This document shows positions 8,840 through 17,773 of a stretch of DNA of 64,000 bases, in pieces. The notes beneath the pieces were generated by a model, which made no database searches, was not told the DNA's origin, and saw only the letters and a program-made list of their open reading frames with translations. The stretch's first letter is position 1. Each line of letters starts with the position of its first letter. This DNA is from Bacillus massilinigeriensis. Lineage in GTDB: Bacteria; Bacillota; Bacilli; Bacillales; Cytobacillaceae. Position numbers and translations under genes: made by a program. Where the stretch lies: NCBI RefSeq assembly GCF_900117315.1, contig NZ_LT630337.1, positions 2,985,601 to 3,049,600 on the forward strand, given 5' to 3'.

Positions 8840-10603
8840 CTAATTATTGTCATTGTAATCATATATTGCTTTAACAACACTAGCGAATAAAGGATTGACA
8901 GCCCCCTCATCCTCATAAACCCCTAGATTTACCGTTACAAGTGCATATTGCGGGTTTTTATAAGGAAAATATCCAGCAAACCATTTATTATGAAGTTGCT
9001 TTCCTTTTACATATTGATCGGTTTCTGCTGTACCCGATTTACCTGCCACTTCGTACGGCAATTCCTGAAACCATCTGCCAGTTCCATGATCATTAGTAAC
9101 TACTCCTCTAAGTAATTTTTGAAGCTTCATCGCAGTATAAGGAGAAAGGGTTTCCCCTTCTAGCTTTTCCTTATCAAATTCCATAAGTGATGTTCCATTT
9201 TTATATTGAATTTCTGATGCTACTCGTACACTTTCCTTTTTTCCACCTTTTGCGATGGTTGACATCATGTTGGCGATTGCAAGTGGTGTCGCCCTGACCT
9301 CATGCTGACCTATCCCTGATAAGGCAACAAAGTTATCATCCTTCATTGCTTCTTCAGACAGAAATACTCTTCCCTTTTCTTCATCCGGCAATTGTTTGAA
9401 GGAATTGATATGGAATATGGAATCATTCCAACCTACTGTACCAGTCAAGGATAGCTTCTCTGCATATTTTGTAAGCAGATTAGGGTCCATATCTTTAAGC
9501 TCTTTTGCTAGTGTTCCAAATGTATTGTTACAGCTTCGTGCAAAGCTTTCACTAAAATTTAGCATTCCATGATCATACACAGGATCTGGGTCACCATTGA
9601 TTTTTTTACTACAATCAAATGTTCTTTTTGGGTCGTCTAATTGATAATCAATCGAAGCGGCTGCTACAACGGTTTTAAAAACTGAGCCCATTATTTGTTG
9701 AGTTAGCATCATGTTCTTTATTCCACTTGTTCTCTCATCGAAAGGGGCATCCCTATTTATTTTTGGCCGCGATACCATGGCTAAAACGCTATTTGTTTTA
9801 ATATCAAGAAGAACAAGTCCTCCCTTTTTAATTCCTTGGCCATCAACTAGCTTCTCTAGTCTCATTTGTAGTTTTTTATCAATCGTTGTTTTCACATTGA
9901 CGGGATAAAAGGGATTAGCGGGCTCCACATATTTTACATTGATACCAAATAAAGGTCCGCCCCTTGCATCAACATGGTAGACTAATTTAGACTTTCCTTC
10001 GGGTAATAGAAATTCGTCAAAGCTCTTTTCAAGTCCAGATAAACCGACTAATGTTTGTGGGGATAGATCTTTATCAGGGTATCTTTTATTAAGAACATTC
10101 GTATTTTCACCGGTGATACCTATCAGCTGTTCAGCTATTGAATCCAGTTCATCATATTTTCTCTCAACAGCAAATACACCAGGAATTTTTAATTCGTTAA
10201 TTTCCTTCATCTGATCTTCTGTGAGAGGAATCGGGTGAGGGTCTCCAAATGCAAATGGCTCTTTCGCCTTTTCGATGGATAACTGCAGAGAAAACTTAGA
10301 TATGCCAATAATCTTGGATACCTTTTCAACATCCCACTCCATATTTTTTAAGAATGGGAATAGAATGAGCACTGGGATGCTTTTATGTGTCAGTGGTTCT
10401 CCCATTCGATCTAGAAATTCTCCTCTTCCACTATCAATAATAACTTCCTGTGAACGCTGTTTGACACTGCTTTCCAATAAATTTACTTGATGTTTAGAAA
10501 AGCTCTCAGTCGATACTAATTGAACTTCAACTAGCCTTCCAATTAAAAGAAAAATCATGAAAATAAATATTCCACCAATTACAATTGCCCTTTTTCTCCA
10601 CAT
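8840..10603 (-). CDS. pbpI: Class B penicillin-binding protein PbpI (PBP4b)
   Basis: PbpI is a transpeptidase that cross-links peptidoglycan outside the membrane. The 587 residues comprise a membrane anchor (about 6-25), a dimerisation/pedestal domain (about 50-220) and a transpeptidase domain with all three motifs: SVFK with nucleophile S307, SCN at 357-359 and KSGT from K522. An ATG is chosen at 10603; GAGGTG lies nine bases upstream, within a terminator hairpin. A TTG six codons earlier lies inside that hairpin. B. subtilis PbpI is similar in size and follows greA in the same way. Confidence 0.93.
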   Translation of the reverse strand: MWRKRAIVIGGIFIFMIFLLIGRLVEVQLVSTESFSKHQVNLLESSVKQRSQEVIIDSGRGEFLDRMGEPLTHKSIPVLILFPFLKNMEWDVEKVSKIIGISKFSLQLSIEKAKEPFAFGDPHPIPLTEDQMKEINELKIPGVFAVERKYDELDSIAEQLIGITGENTNVLNKRYPDKDLSPQTLVGLSGLEKSFDEFLLPEGKSKLVYHVDARGGPLFGINVKYVEPANPFYPVNVKTTIDKKLQMRLEKLVDGQGIKKGGLVLLDIKTNSVLAMVSRPKINRDAPFDERTSGIKNMMLTQQIMGSVFKTVVAAASIDYQLDDPKRTFDCSKKINGDPDPVYDHGMLNFSESFARSCNNTFGTLAKELKDMDPNLLTKYAEKLSLTGTVGWNDSIFHINSFKQLPDEEKGRVFLSEEAMKDDNFVALSGIGQHEVRATPLAIANMMSTIAKGGKKESVRVASEIQYKNGTSLMEFDKEKLEGETLSPYTAMKLQKLLRGVVTNDHGTGRWFQELPYEVAGKSGTAETDQYVKGKQLHNKWFAGYFPYKNPQYALVTVNLGVYEDEGAVNPLFASVVKAIYDYNDNN

Positions 10604-10635
10604 AAAAAAACACCTCGTCAAAAGTGTTGACGAGG
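10604..10635 (-). terminator. Terminator of greA that contains the pbpI ribosome binding site
   Basis: CCTCGTCAA (10635-10627 on the minus strand) pairs perfectly with TTGACGAGG (10621-10613) around a five-base loop; TG and seven T residues follow, and the next three bases are the pbpI ATG. The GAGGTG that would serve pbpI is formed by the 3' arm and the two bases after it. A folded hairpin would both stop RNA polymerase and hide the binding site. Confidence 0.85.
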
Positions 10636-10711
10636 AATGCTATTTTCAAACTATTAAGTTAAATCTAAGTATAAATATTTTCGTTAATATTAAATGATAA
10701 AAGAACAATAA

Positions 10712-11185
10712 TTATTTAATAGAGACAATTTTAACGTTCATTTCCCCACCAGGAGTTTGTACTGCCACTTCATCTCCAACGCTTTTTCCCATTAAGCTCT
10801 TTGCTATTGGAGAATCATTGGATATTTTACCTTCGAAAGGATCTGCCTCTGCGCTACCAACGATTGTGTAGGTTTCTTCTTCCCCACCTGGTAATTCAAC
10901 AAAGGTTACTGATCTTCCAAGGGATACAGTATCACCGCTTACATCTTCTGAAATGATTTTTGCATTACGAATCATATTTTCTAAAGTGGTAATTCTTCCT
11001 TCTACGAAAGCTTGCTCTTCTTTAGCAGAATCATACTCGGAATTTTCTGATAAGTCTCCGAAACTACGAGCAATCTTTATTCTTTCAACCACTTCTTTTC
11101 TTTTTACAGTTTTTAAGTATTCTAATTCTTGCTCTAATTTTTCTTTTCCAGCTAATGTCATTGGAAATTCTTTCTCTGTAGACAA
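10712..11185 (-). CDS. greA: Transcription elongation factor GreA
   Basis: GreA rescues backtracked RNA polymerase by stimulating cleavage of the nascent transcript. The protein shows the N-terminal coiled coil (about residues 10-75) with the tip [19 protein letters not shown] holding the two acidic catalytic residues, and the C-terminal FKBP-like domain with [26 protein letters not shown] start is chosen because AGGAGTG lies six to eight bases upstream; this gives 157 residues, the B. subtilis length. The longer open frame has no support. It is downstream of udk by 157 bases. Confidence 0.95.
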   Translation of the reverse strand: MSTEKEFPMTLAGKEKLEQELEYLKTVKRKEVVERIKIARSFGDLSENSEYDSAKEEQAFVEGRITTLENMIRNAKIISEDVSGDTVSLGRSVTFVELPGGEEETYTIVGSAEADPFEGKISNDSPIAKSLMGKSVGDEVAVQTPGGEMNVKIVSIK

Positions 11186-11342
11186 TTCCTTCACTCCTAA
11201 CCCACAATCATAAATCAGATTGTGTCTCAATATTATGTAAGGCATTTAAAAGCATTTAAAATGAATAAATGCACAGGAGCGCGCCTTAAATAGACGCGCA
11301 TACTTTTTCATTCTTTTTATATATATTTTCTATGCTATTGTT

Positions 11343-11978
11343 TCATAAAAATGATTTTTGTTCAAGGATTGTTTGTATCTTTGTGACCATTAAATCGATT
11401 GCCACATGATTATGTCCACCTTCGGGAATAATAATGTCCGCATATCTCTTGGTTGGTTCAATAAACTGATTATGCATTGGGCGGACCACACTCACATATT
11501 GTTCAATCACTGAATCCATTGATCTTCCTCTTTCCTTGATATCCCTCATAAGACGACGAATGATTCGCAAGTCTGCATCTGTGTCGACAAATAATTTAAT
11601 ATCCATCAGATTGCGTAATCGCTCATCTTCAAGAACGAGTATACCTTCGAGAATGATAACATCCTTAGGTTCTACATTGATAACTTTATTGGATCGAGTG
11701 TGTATCGCATAGTCATAAACAGGCTTTTGAATGGGTTCATAATTGAGCAGCTTCTTTAAATGCTCAATTAACAGGTCTGTATCAAAAGCTAGTGGGTGAT
11801 CATAATTCGTTTTTAATCTTTCTTCATAGGGAAGATGGGATTGATCCTTATAATAGTAATCCTGTTCAAGCATTAAGATGGAGTGACCATGAAACCAATC
11901 ATAAATGGCTTTGGTTACACTTGTTTTTCCAGAACCGGATCCCCCGGCGACTCCTATAACAACTGGCTTGCGTTCCAT
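11343..11978 (-). CDS. udk: Uridine kinase
   Basis: Udk phosphorylates uridine and cytidine to UMP and CMP in pyrimidine salvage. The P-loop GGSGSGKT is at residues 12-19, LEQDYYYKD near 37-45 binds the nucleoside, and [18 protein letters not shown] forms the lid. Its length of 211 is normal. It starts eight bases after the trhP2 stop, so it belongs to the trmR-trhP1-trhP2-udk run. Confidence 0.96.
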   Translation of the reverse strand: MERKPVVIGVAGGSGSGKTSVTKAIYDWFHGHSILMLEQDYYYKDQSHLPYEERLKTNYDHPLAFDTDLLIEHLKKLLNYEPIQKPVYDYAIHTRSNKVINVEPKDVIILEGILVLEDERLRNLMDIKLFVDTDADLRIIRRLMRDIKERGRSMDSVIEQYVSVVRPMHNQFIEPTKRYADIIIPEGGHNHVAIDLMVTKIQTILEQKSFL

Positions 11979-11985
11979 GGTGGTA

Positions 11986-13257
11986 TTATTGCTCCTTTCG
12001 CATCATGTTGTTTGGGTAAACCGGTTGATCGAGTTTAAATTTAACAATTTGTAATGGATGGCGAGCTGCATCAAGCTCATTTCCATCTTCATCCCAGATT
12101 TTTTCAATAACTGTAGTAAAGTTTTCGATTTCTGGACCAAAAAATTCAACTTCTTGACCTGGCTTAAAGAAGTTACGTTGCTGCAATGTAACGATTTTTG
12201 TTTCTGGATTATAATCCTTCACTAAGCCTACAAAATCAAATGTAGTCTTTTTGCTATGATTACCAAACATTTGCTCTTTATACCCAGGAACACCTTCAAA
12301 GAATGCTGGGGCTGTTTCGCGGTTTGCACATTTATCTAACTCCTCCAGCCATTCTCTTTTAATTACAAAGTTGTCAGGATCCGCACAATACGTATCAATC
12401 ACTTTACGATAGACACTAACCACCGTTGCAATATAGTGAATGGATTTCATGCGTCCTTCAACCTTCAGGCTATCAATTCCTATTTCAATCATCCGAGGGA
12501 TAGACTGAATTAAATTTAAGTCCTTTGGGCTCATGGCAAAATGCTCATCATTCTCTGAGAATAATGGATTTTCCTTCTCACCTTCAAGTTGATATAAATC
12601 GTAATCCCATCGACAGCTTTGACAGCAGCCGCCTCGGTTTGAGTCTCGTGCTGTCATATGGTTACTTAGTGTACAGCGCCCAGAATAGGCAATACACATC
12701 GCACCATGAACGAAGGTTTCGATTTCAATATCTACTTTTTCCTTCATTTCTTTAATTTCTTCCGCACTTGTTTCCCTTGCCAATACTACTCTTTCTAAGC
12801 CTTCTTCCTTCCAAAATTGAACGGCCTTCCAGTTTGATAGGGATTGCTGTGTGCTCAAATGGACCTCGATTTCTGGTGCAAGTCTTTTAACCGTTTCAAT
12901 AATAAGTGGATCAGCCACAATAACCCCATGAATTCCGGCTTCTCTAAGACCTAAAACATAGTCTTCTAATCCATCAATATTTTCATTATGTGCAATTATA
13001 TTTGTTGTAACGTAAATTTTTGCCCCATACTTCTTGGCGAATTCCACGCCTTCTTTCATTTCTTCAAATGTAAAGTTATCCGCATTTGATCGTAATCCAT
13101 ATTCTTGTCCGCCAATAAAAACAGCATCCGCACCATAGTGAACAGCTATTTTTAACTTTTCCAAATTACCTGCTGGAGCAAGTAACTCAGGCTTTTTCAC
13201 AATGACACGTTTTCCGTCAACGATTTTTGAAATAGGCTCTTTTACTAACGTTGTCAT
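11986..13257 (-). CDS. trhP2: tRNA hydroxylation protein TrhP2 (U32 peptidase family)
   Basis: TrhP2 works with TrhP1 in prephenate-dependent 5-hydroxylation of uridine 34 in tRNAs, the step before methylation to 5-methoxyuridine. The 423-residue protein has the U32 signature: ELLAPAGN near residues 24-31, then [17 protein letters not shown] and GGCCQSC. The cysteines at 188, 195, 211, 212 and 215 could bind an iron-sulfur cluster, as inferred for the family. Older annotation as a collagenase-like protease is not supported by the B. subtilis work on this family. It has a GGGAGG ribosome site and follows trhP1 by 29 bases. Confidence 0.93.
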   Translation of the reverse strand: MTTLVKEPISKIVDGKRVIVKKPELLAPAGNLEKLKIAVHYGADAVFIGGQEYGLRSNADNFTFEEMKEGVEFAKKYGAKIYVTTNIIAHNENIDGLEDYVLGLREAGIHGVIVADPLIIETVKRLAPEIEVHLSTQQSLSNWKAVQFWKEEGLERVVLARETSAEEIKEMKEKVDIEIETFVHGAMCIAYSGRCTLSNHMTARDSNRGGCCQSCRWDYDLYQLEGEKENPLFSENDEHFAMSPKDLNLIQSIPRMIEIGIDSLKVEGRMKSIHYIATVVSVYRKVIDTYCADPDNFVIKREWLEELDKCANRETAPAFFEGVPGYKEQMFGNHSKKTTFDFVGLVKDYNPETKIVTLQQRNFFKPGQEVEFFGPEIENFTTVIEKIWDEDGNELDAARHPLQIVKFKLDQPVYPNNMMRKEQ

Positions 13258-13286
13258 TTGCTTTCCTCCCTGATTTATTTTGACTG

Positions 13287-14216
13287 TTAATAGACCGTTT
13301 CTTTAAAGAAGAAACCAGTATCTAACGGGCGATTTGCCGGTTGAATCTCTTGGATTTGCCCTAATAGCTCGTCTTTTTCTTCTTCGTACTGATCGACGTC
13401 TTCAACACAAAGATCAATTGCTTTTCGATAAAGCTTTGTTACAGTTAGGATATATTCAGGGCTTTTTAAAATCCCATCTATTTTAAAGGAGTCTACGCCT
13501 GCCTCAACCATTTCCTGAAGCTCATCAATCATGCAAATATCGTTTGGACTCATGATATGTGTTCCATTGATATCCTCAAAAATTGGGTACTTGTTTCCCC
13601 TCTCCTTATCATGAAGGAACATATTCTTTTCCAATTTACGATTTTCAACTTCCATCGCCTTGCCTTGGTATAAGAAATAGTTGCCTAATAGAGAACGCTT
13701 TGACTGGAACATGGTTGTCATCCCATGAATTTGTACTTCAATTTCGACTTCAGCCTGTTCCTTAATTTCAATGACTGCATCCATGTTAATTTCACGGGCT
13801 AAAACTGCTCGTTTTGCCCCTTTTCGACCCCAATAGTTACATGTATACCAGTTTGTTCCTGTCGTTTCTGTACTCCAATGAAGCTTCATATCTGGTACCA
13901 CTTCACGAGCGACCATCAATACTGCCGGGTCACCAAAGATAATCGCATCTGCTTTTGCATCATAGGCAAATCGTAAATAATCAGCTAGCTGGTCAACCAT
14001 TTCATTATGAAAAATGGCATTCATAGCAACATAGACTTTTTTCCCTTTCTGATGGGCAAGCTCAATTGCCTTTTTAACATCTTCCCTAGAAAATTCTCCT
14101 GCTAATCTTAATCCAAATTTTTGCTCACCAATAACAAATGCATCTGCTCCTGCTTCGGCAAGAGGAGCGATATCATTCACTGATATCGGAGTTACTAATA
14201 ATTCGGGTTTTTTCAT
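13287..14216 (-). CDS. trhP1: tRNA hydroxylation protein TrhP1 (U32 peptidase family)
   Basis: TrhP1 is the partner of TrhP2 in making 5-hydroxyuridine at the tRNA wobble position. The 309 residues equal the B. subtilis length. It shares the U32 barrel (KPELLVTPISV start; LHWSTETTGTNW; VQIHGMTTMFQSKRSLLGN) but lacks the cysteine cluster present in TrhP2, so any metal cluster would sit in TrhP2 only. The ATG after GAGGTG is chosen over a GTG three codons earlier. It begins five bases after the trmR stop. Confidence 0.92.
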   Translation of the reverse strand: MKKPELLVTPISVNDIAPLAEAGADAFVIGEQKFGLRLAGEFSREDVKKAIELAHQKGKKVYVAMNAIFHNEMVDQLADYLRFAYDAKADAIIFGDPAVLMVAREVVPDMKLHWSTETTGTNWYTCNYWGRKGAKRAVLAREINMDAVIEIKEQAEVEIEVQIHGMTTMFQSKRSLLGNYFLYQGKAMEVENRKLEKNMFLHDKERGNKYPIFEDINGTHIMSPNDICMIDELQEMVEAGVDSFKIDGILKSPEYILTVTKLYRKAIDLCVEDVDQYEEEKDELLGQIQEIQPANRPLDTGFFFKETVY

Positions 14217-14221
14217 TCTGC

Positions 14222-14860
14222 TCACCTCTTCTTACTTATTGCTATTCCATCTCCAACCGGTAGGATTACTGTGTCATAATCCGGATGATTCATCAGCCAA
14301 AGATTAAAGTCTCTTATTTTTTTGACTAAATTTTTCGTTCTTTTGCTCTCTATATTCGATTCTGCTACTAGTCCCTTAAATAATACGTTGTCCGTAATAA
14401 TTATCCCATTTTCATTTAAAAACGGTGCATAGTACTCGAAAAATTTCTTATATTGACCCTTTGCTGCGTCAATGAAGATACAATCATAAGGTCCGTGTCC
14501 TTGAACCTCATCGACAAGATTTAACGCATCCCCTTTTAGTAAAACAACCTGTGAGTCAATCCCTGCCTCCTTAAAATATTGTTCTGCCACCTCATATCTT
14601 TCAGGGTCCCTTTCAATGGTAACGACCCTTGTATCAGGGATAGTATAAATCATTCTAATGGCAGAATATCCTATTGCCGTACCTACTTCTAAAATATTTT
14701 TTGGCTGCTGCATCCTAAGCAACTGGAGCATCACTTCAATTCCAGTTATCTCCATGATTGGCACATGATGCTCCTTTGCATAAAATTCCATTCTCTGCAA
14801 AAGCTCAGGTCTATTAGGTATAAGTTCTTCTATATAATTATGCAGCTTCTCATTGAACAA
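14222..14860 (-). CDS. trmR: tRNA 5-hydroxyuridine methyltransferase TrmR
   Basis: TrmR transfers a methyl group from SAM to 5-hydroxyuridine 34, giving 5-methoxyuridine, which widens wobble decoding. The 212-residue class I O-methyltransferase shows NILEVGTAIGYSAIRM (about 55-70) for SAM, and CIFIDAAKGQYKKFFEYY with the metal-binding aspartate typical of catechol O-methyltransferase relatives. A TTG start follows GAGGTG by seven bases. It heads the compact trmR-trhP1-trhP2-udk run. Confidence 0.93.
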   Translation of the reverse strand: MFNEKLHNYIEELIPNRPELLQRMEFYAKEHHVPIMEITGIEVMLQLLRMQQPKNILEVGTAIGYSAIRMIYTIPDTRVVTIERDPERYEVAEQYFKEAGIDSQVVLLKGDALNLVDEVQGHGPYDCIFIDAAKGQYKKFFEYYAPFLNENGIIITDNVLFKGLVAESNIESKRTKNLVKKIRDFNLWLMNHPDYDTVILPVGDGIAISKKR

Positions 14861-14952
14861 GCTGCCTCACCTCTATCCTTATCATACTATCGGACAAATC
14901 ATTGGAAGTAACAATCTAGGTAGCAAGGTTCCGTCTGTCTATTTTAGACATG

Positions 14953-15056
14953 AAAAAATAGCGTTCACAGGAGTTGTACATAAAAGACAGGGGTTTATGC
15001 ACTACTAGGTTTGGCTAAAAAGAAACAAAACCATACAAATCTGTGTGTTACGCTAT
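14953..15056 (-). terminator. Branched hairpin with T run after mltG
   Basis: On the minus strand ATAGCGT (15056-15050) pairs with ACGCTAT (14964-14958), followed by T residues. Inside, CACAG pairs with CTGTG and TTGTA may pair with TACAA. Two further hairpins can form within: GGTTT/AAACC, and GTGCATAAA/TTTATGTAC with a nine-base loop. The T run makes it a credible mltG terminator, but it is larger and more branched than needed. It lies in the 275-base mltG-trmR gap, where I see no gene. Confidence 0.6.
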
Positions 15057-15135
15057 CAGCAAATGAATTAATACACTTTTTCTATTTTAACATAAAAATA
15101 AGAGGAAAGCGAACCTTGCGCCTTCCCCAATTTCT

Positions 15136-16278
15136 TCATGATTCTTCATTTTTTGTTATATGTTGAGCCTTCTTATCATTATGCTCATCCAATGTTTTTG
15201 AAAAAAGAACCTCTCCATCTGCTGTGGCTAAGAAATATAAAAAATCTGTTTTGGCTGGATTAATAGCTGCTTCTATGGATATCTCACCAGCATTTGAGAT
15301 AGGGCCAGGAGTTAATCCGACGTTTTTATAAGTATTGTATGGATCATCCACCTCTAAATCCTTGTACACTACCCTCTCCTTATGCTTCCCTTGAGCATAA
15401 AGTACGGTTGGATCAGTTTGCAATGGCATATTTAATTTCAATCGATTATAAAAAACACTTGATATTTGATCCCGATCGACCTTTTCGGTTGCTTCTTCTT
15501 CAATCAGCGATGCCATAGTCAACACCTCGTGAGCTGTCAGCTTTTTCTTTTCCATTAGCCCCATTTGCTCATTGATTACCTCACTTGTTTTATCAAGCAT
15601 ATAAGTAACCATTTCATCTAAAGTGGGATTTTCCTTATAGAATGGATAGGTTGCTGGAAAAAGATATCCCTCTAAAGGATACTTGATATTCTCGTCTAAA
15701 ATCTCTTCCGTTAAAAGGCTAGGATATTTGTCCATTAATGATTTAATATATTTTTTATCATTTAATTGCTTAAATATTTCATCTGGGTCTCGATTAGTCT
15801 TTTCAGCAATGATATCGGCAATTTGATCAAGCTGCTTACCTTCTGGAATGGTCATTTTGAATACGACCTTTTCCATTAGCTTACCGGTCTTAAGTCGATT
15901 AATAATTTGAGGCAATGTCATGGATGGTTTTAATTTATATTCTCCTGCCATAAATCCCGATTCATTTCTAAATTTCACATAATACTTAAAGATATGGGCA
16001 TTTTTTATGACCCCTTTATCCTCTAATATTTGTGCGATTCCAGAAGTGCTTGAACCAATTGGGATTTCAACAGATATGTTTTTATTATCATTTTTATCAA
16101 GAGGTTTTAAAGCAGATTTGATGTAAATATAGCCACCAAGAGTCAGTGATCCTGCAATGATGAATATCGCAATTGTCACGATGAGCACAATTTTTCTTAC
16201 GACCTTCGCCTCTCCTTGCTTCTCAAGCATTTTTTGACGTATGTATTCTTTTTTTTCATTTTTATTTTCTAAGGTCAA
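15136..16278 (-). CDS. mltG: Endolytic murein transglycosylase MltG
   Basis: MltG is a membrane-bound lytic transglycosylase that cuts nascent glycan strands and sets their length. The protein has a cytoplasmic basic N terminus, one membrane helix (about residues 30-50), a LysM-like part and the YceG catalytic domain. It shows the catalytic-glutamate segment ASLIEEEA, then FYNRLKLNMPLQTDPTVLYAQG and YNTYKNVGLTPGPISNAG. The TTG start after GGAGGGG is chosen, giving 380 residues; a GTG 14 codons earlier has no site. Its promoter must lie in the long non-coding tract upstream. Confidence 0.93.
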   Translation of the reverse strand: MTLENKNEKKEYIRQKMLEKQGEAKVVRKIVLIVTIAIFIIAGSLTLGGYIYIKSALKPLDKNDNKNISVEIPIGSSTSGIAQILEDKGVIKNAHIFKYYVKFRNESGFMAGEYKLKPSMTLPQIINRLKTGKLMEKVVFKMTIPEGKQLDQIADIIAEKTNRDPDEIFKQLNDKKYIKSLMDKYPSLLTEEILDENIKYPLEGYLFPATYPFYKENPTLDEMVTYMLDKTSEVINEQMGLMEKKKLTAHEVLTMASLIEEEATEKVDRDQISSVFYNRLKLNMPLQTDPTVLYAQGKHKERVVYKDLEVDDPYNTYKNVGLTPGPISNAGEISIEAAINPAKTDFLYFLATADGEVLFSKTLDEHNDKKAQHITKNEES

Positions 16279-16380
16279 ATAGTTCCCCTCCATTCTCCAA
16301 AGCACAGCACGAATCTCCACATTTCTCGAATCATTATACTATATTTTTTTATTTAAGTCGCAAGAAAATACAAAAAAGTA

Positions 16381-16557
16381 GGAATGCATAAGTTTATTGT
16401 GAGTTTTTTGGTTGCGAAAGATTAGGAATGGTGGTAAAAGAATAGAGTTGAGTTATGGGGATTTTTGTGAGAGGTAGCTTTAGGTTCTGGGAAAATGAGT
16501 ATTTGTGGGTGAAATTTTTTTCGAGTAGAGTTGGACTTTTGGTGGACTAATTAGGGG
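16381..16557 (-). other. C-over-G bubble upstream of mltG (candidate Rho-loading region)
   Basis: By hand count bases 16381-16560 of the plus strand hold 59 G and only 8 C, so a minus-strand transcript would be rich in C and nearly free of G for about 180 bases. Such C-rich, G-poor RNA is the classic composition for Rho binding. The segment lies in the 5' region of mltG on the strand that mltG is read from. No gene is visible in it. It may also be an eroded part of the adjoining repeat array. Confidence 0.4.
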
Positions 16558-16812
16558 TTCGCGAGTATTTCTGGATTTTCGGTAGTATTCTGGGGTTTTC
16601 GCGAGTATTTCTGGATTTTCGCGAGTATTTTAGGATTTTCGCGAGTAAATTTAATTTTTTGCGAGTATTTTAGGATTTTCGCGAGTAAATTTAATCTTTC
16701 GCGAATATTTTGGGGATTTTCGCGAATAAATTTTAATTTTCGCGAATATTTTTAGGATTTTCGCGAATAAATTTTAATTTTCGCGAATATTACTGGTAAA
16801 TTCGCGAATAAA
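16558..16812. repeat. Tandem array of about 13 CGCGA units, 20-21 bp each
   Basis: Units begin with TTCGCGA at 16558, 16598, 16618, 16638, 16678, 16698, 16719, 16739, 16760, 16780 and 16801, with slightly altered units at 16578 and 16658. Unit length is 20 or 21 bases with no spacer. From 16618 on, units alternate between an A form (GTATTTTAGGATT type) and a B form (GTAAATTTAATTT type), giving a 40-41 bp dimer. Left units read CGCGAGTA, right units from 16698 on read CGCGAATA, making the core the palindrome TTCGCGAA. Not CRISPR: no spacers. Confidence 0.9.
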
Positions 16813-16943
16813 CAAAGATTTAATGGATTATTTTTCTCCAAAGGCATATAAAAAAATATATTGCCATCGTTTTTATACTACCAGCGGTATCAAAGACACT
16901 AATCAACGCTTAAAAAGCCTTCAATTCTCCTCAAAATTTACAT

Positions 16944-16976
16944 AAAAAACAAAACCGACCTCATATCAAGGCCGGC
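16944..16976 (-). terminator. Rho-independent terminator of yrzB operon
   Basis: GCCGGCC (976-970 of 16 kb) pairs with GGTCGGT (960-954) with two G-U pairs around a nine-base loop on the minus strand; TTTTG and six T follow. It starts 12 bases after the yrzB stop. Confidence 0.8.
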
Positions 16977-16988
16977 CTTATCTATTTC

Positions 16989-17276
16989 TTATTCTTCTTC
17001 TTGTTCTTCAAGGAAGGTATTAAGCATTTCTTCAATTAGGTCCCATTCTTCTTCTGTTTCGATTGGCATTAATTCGCCATCATTATTATCCTCGCTTGGC
17101 ATAAAGGCTGAAGCGTGAATTTCAATGTCTTCTTCATCGTCTTCGTCTGCACCAATTGGATAATATAAAACGTATGACTTGCCAAATTCTTCAGAGTCGA
17201 ATGTGAAAAGAACCTCACATAACTGCTCATTTCCTTCTTCATCTACTACAGTAATATTATTATCACCGTGATTCAT
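16989..17276 (-). CDS. yrzB: DUF1292 family protein YrzB
   Basis: The 95-residue, very acidic protein begins [28 protein letters not shown] and ends in a glutamate tract. This is the DUF1292 pattern, found downstream of yrrK throughout Firmicutes. Function unknown. The ATG is chosen because GAGGTG lies six bases upstream. It closes the yrzL-yrrK-yrzB operon before a terminator. Confidence 0.88.
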   Translation of the reverse strand: MNHGDNNITVVDEEGNEQLCEVLFTFDSEEFGKSYVLYYPIGADEDDEEDIEIHASAFMPSEDNNDGELMPIETEEEWDLIEEMLNTFLEEQEEE

Positions 17277-17356
17277 TCTAGACACCTCATTTTGCTGTTT
17301 TGGAGTGTTTCATTATTTAATATTTTGCCTTAAGGCATGTCTTTATTACCTAAGGT

Positions 17357-17773
17357 TTACTTGACACTATCTAAATATCCTTGCAAAATGATCGCCGCTG
17401 CCATTTTATCAATGACTTTTTTTCTTTTTTTTCGGCTTACATCCGCTTCTAATAGGACGCGTTCGGCTGCCATCGTAGTTAAACGTTCATCCCAAAGGAC
17501 AGTAGGCAATCCATACAATCTTTCAAGTTCTTTTGCATAAAACTGGCTTGCTTCTCCTCTAGGTCCTATCGTTCCATTCATATTCTTTGGTAAACCGACA
17601 ACGATTTTAGTAACATCATACTCATTAATTAATTGACCAATTCGCTCAAAACCAAACACATTTTCTTCTTCGTTAATACGTATGGTTTCTAAGCCTTGGG
17701 CTGTCCAACCTAGTTCATCACTTAAAGCAATGCCAACTGTTTTCGAGCCGACATCAAGACCCATTATCCGCAT
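17357..17773 (-). CDS. yrrK: YqgF/RuvX family nuclease-like protein (putative Holliday junction resolvase)
   Basis: The 138-residue RNase H-like protein has the family signature [19 protein letters not shown] with the first catalytic aspartate, [15 protein letters not shown] near residues 58-72, and WDERLTT near 94-100 with two acidic residues. Members were proposed as Holliday junction resolvases; in E. coli the homologue takes part in 16S rRNA 5' processing. Either role may apply. The start lies inside the 3' end of yrzL (20-base overlap), with GAGGAAAAA upstream, implying coupled translation. Confidence 0.9.
   Translation of the reverse strand: MRIMGLDVGSKTVGIALSDELGWTAQGLETIRINEEENVFGFERIGQLINEYDVTKIVVGLPKNMNGTIGPRGEASQFYAKELERLYGLPTVLWDERLTTMAAERVLLEADVSRKKRKKVIDKMAAAIILQGYLDSVK

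Noticed and set aside
11277-11311. GCGCG/CGCGC hairpin between greA and udk as a terminator
   Set aside because: The stem is only five pairs with an 11-base loop and lacks a suitable T run on the gene-sense strand.
16558-16812. CRISPR array
   Set aside because: The units are contiguous with no unique spacers, are only 20-21 bp and degenerate, and no cas genes are present.
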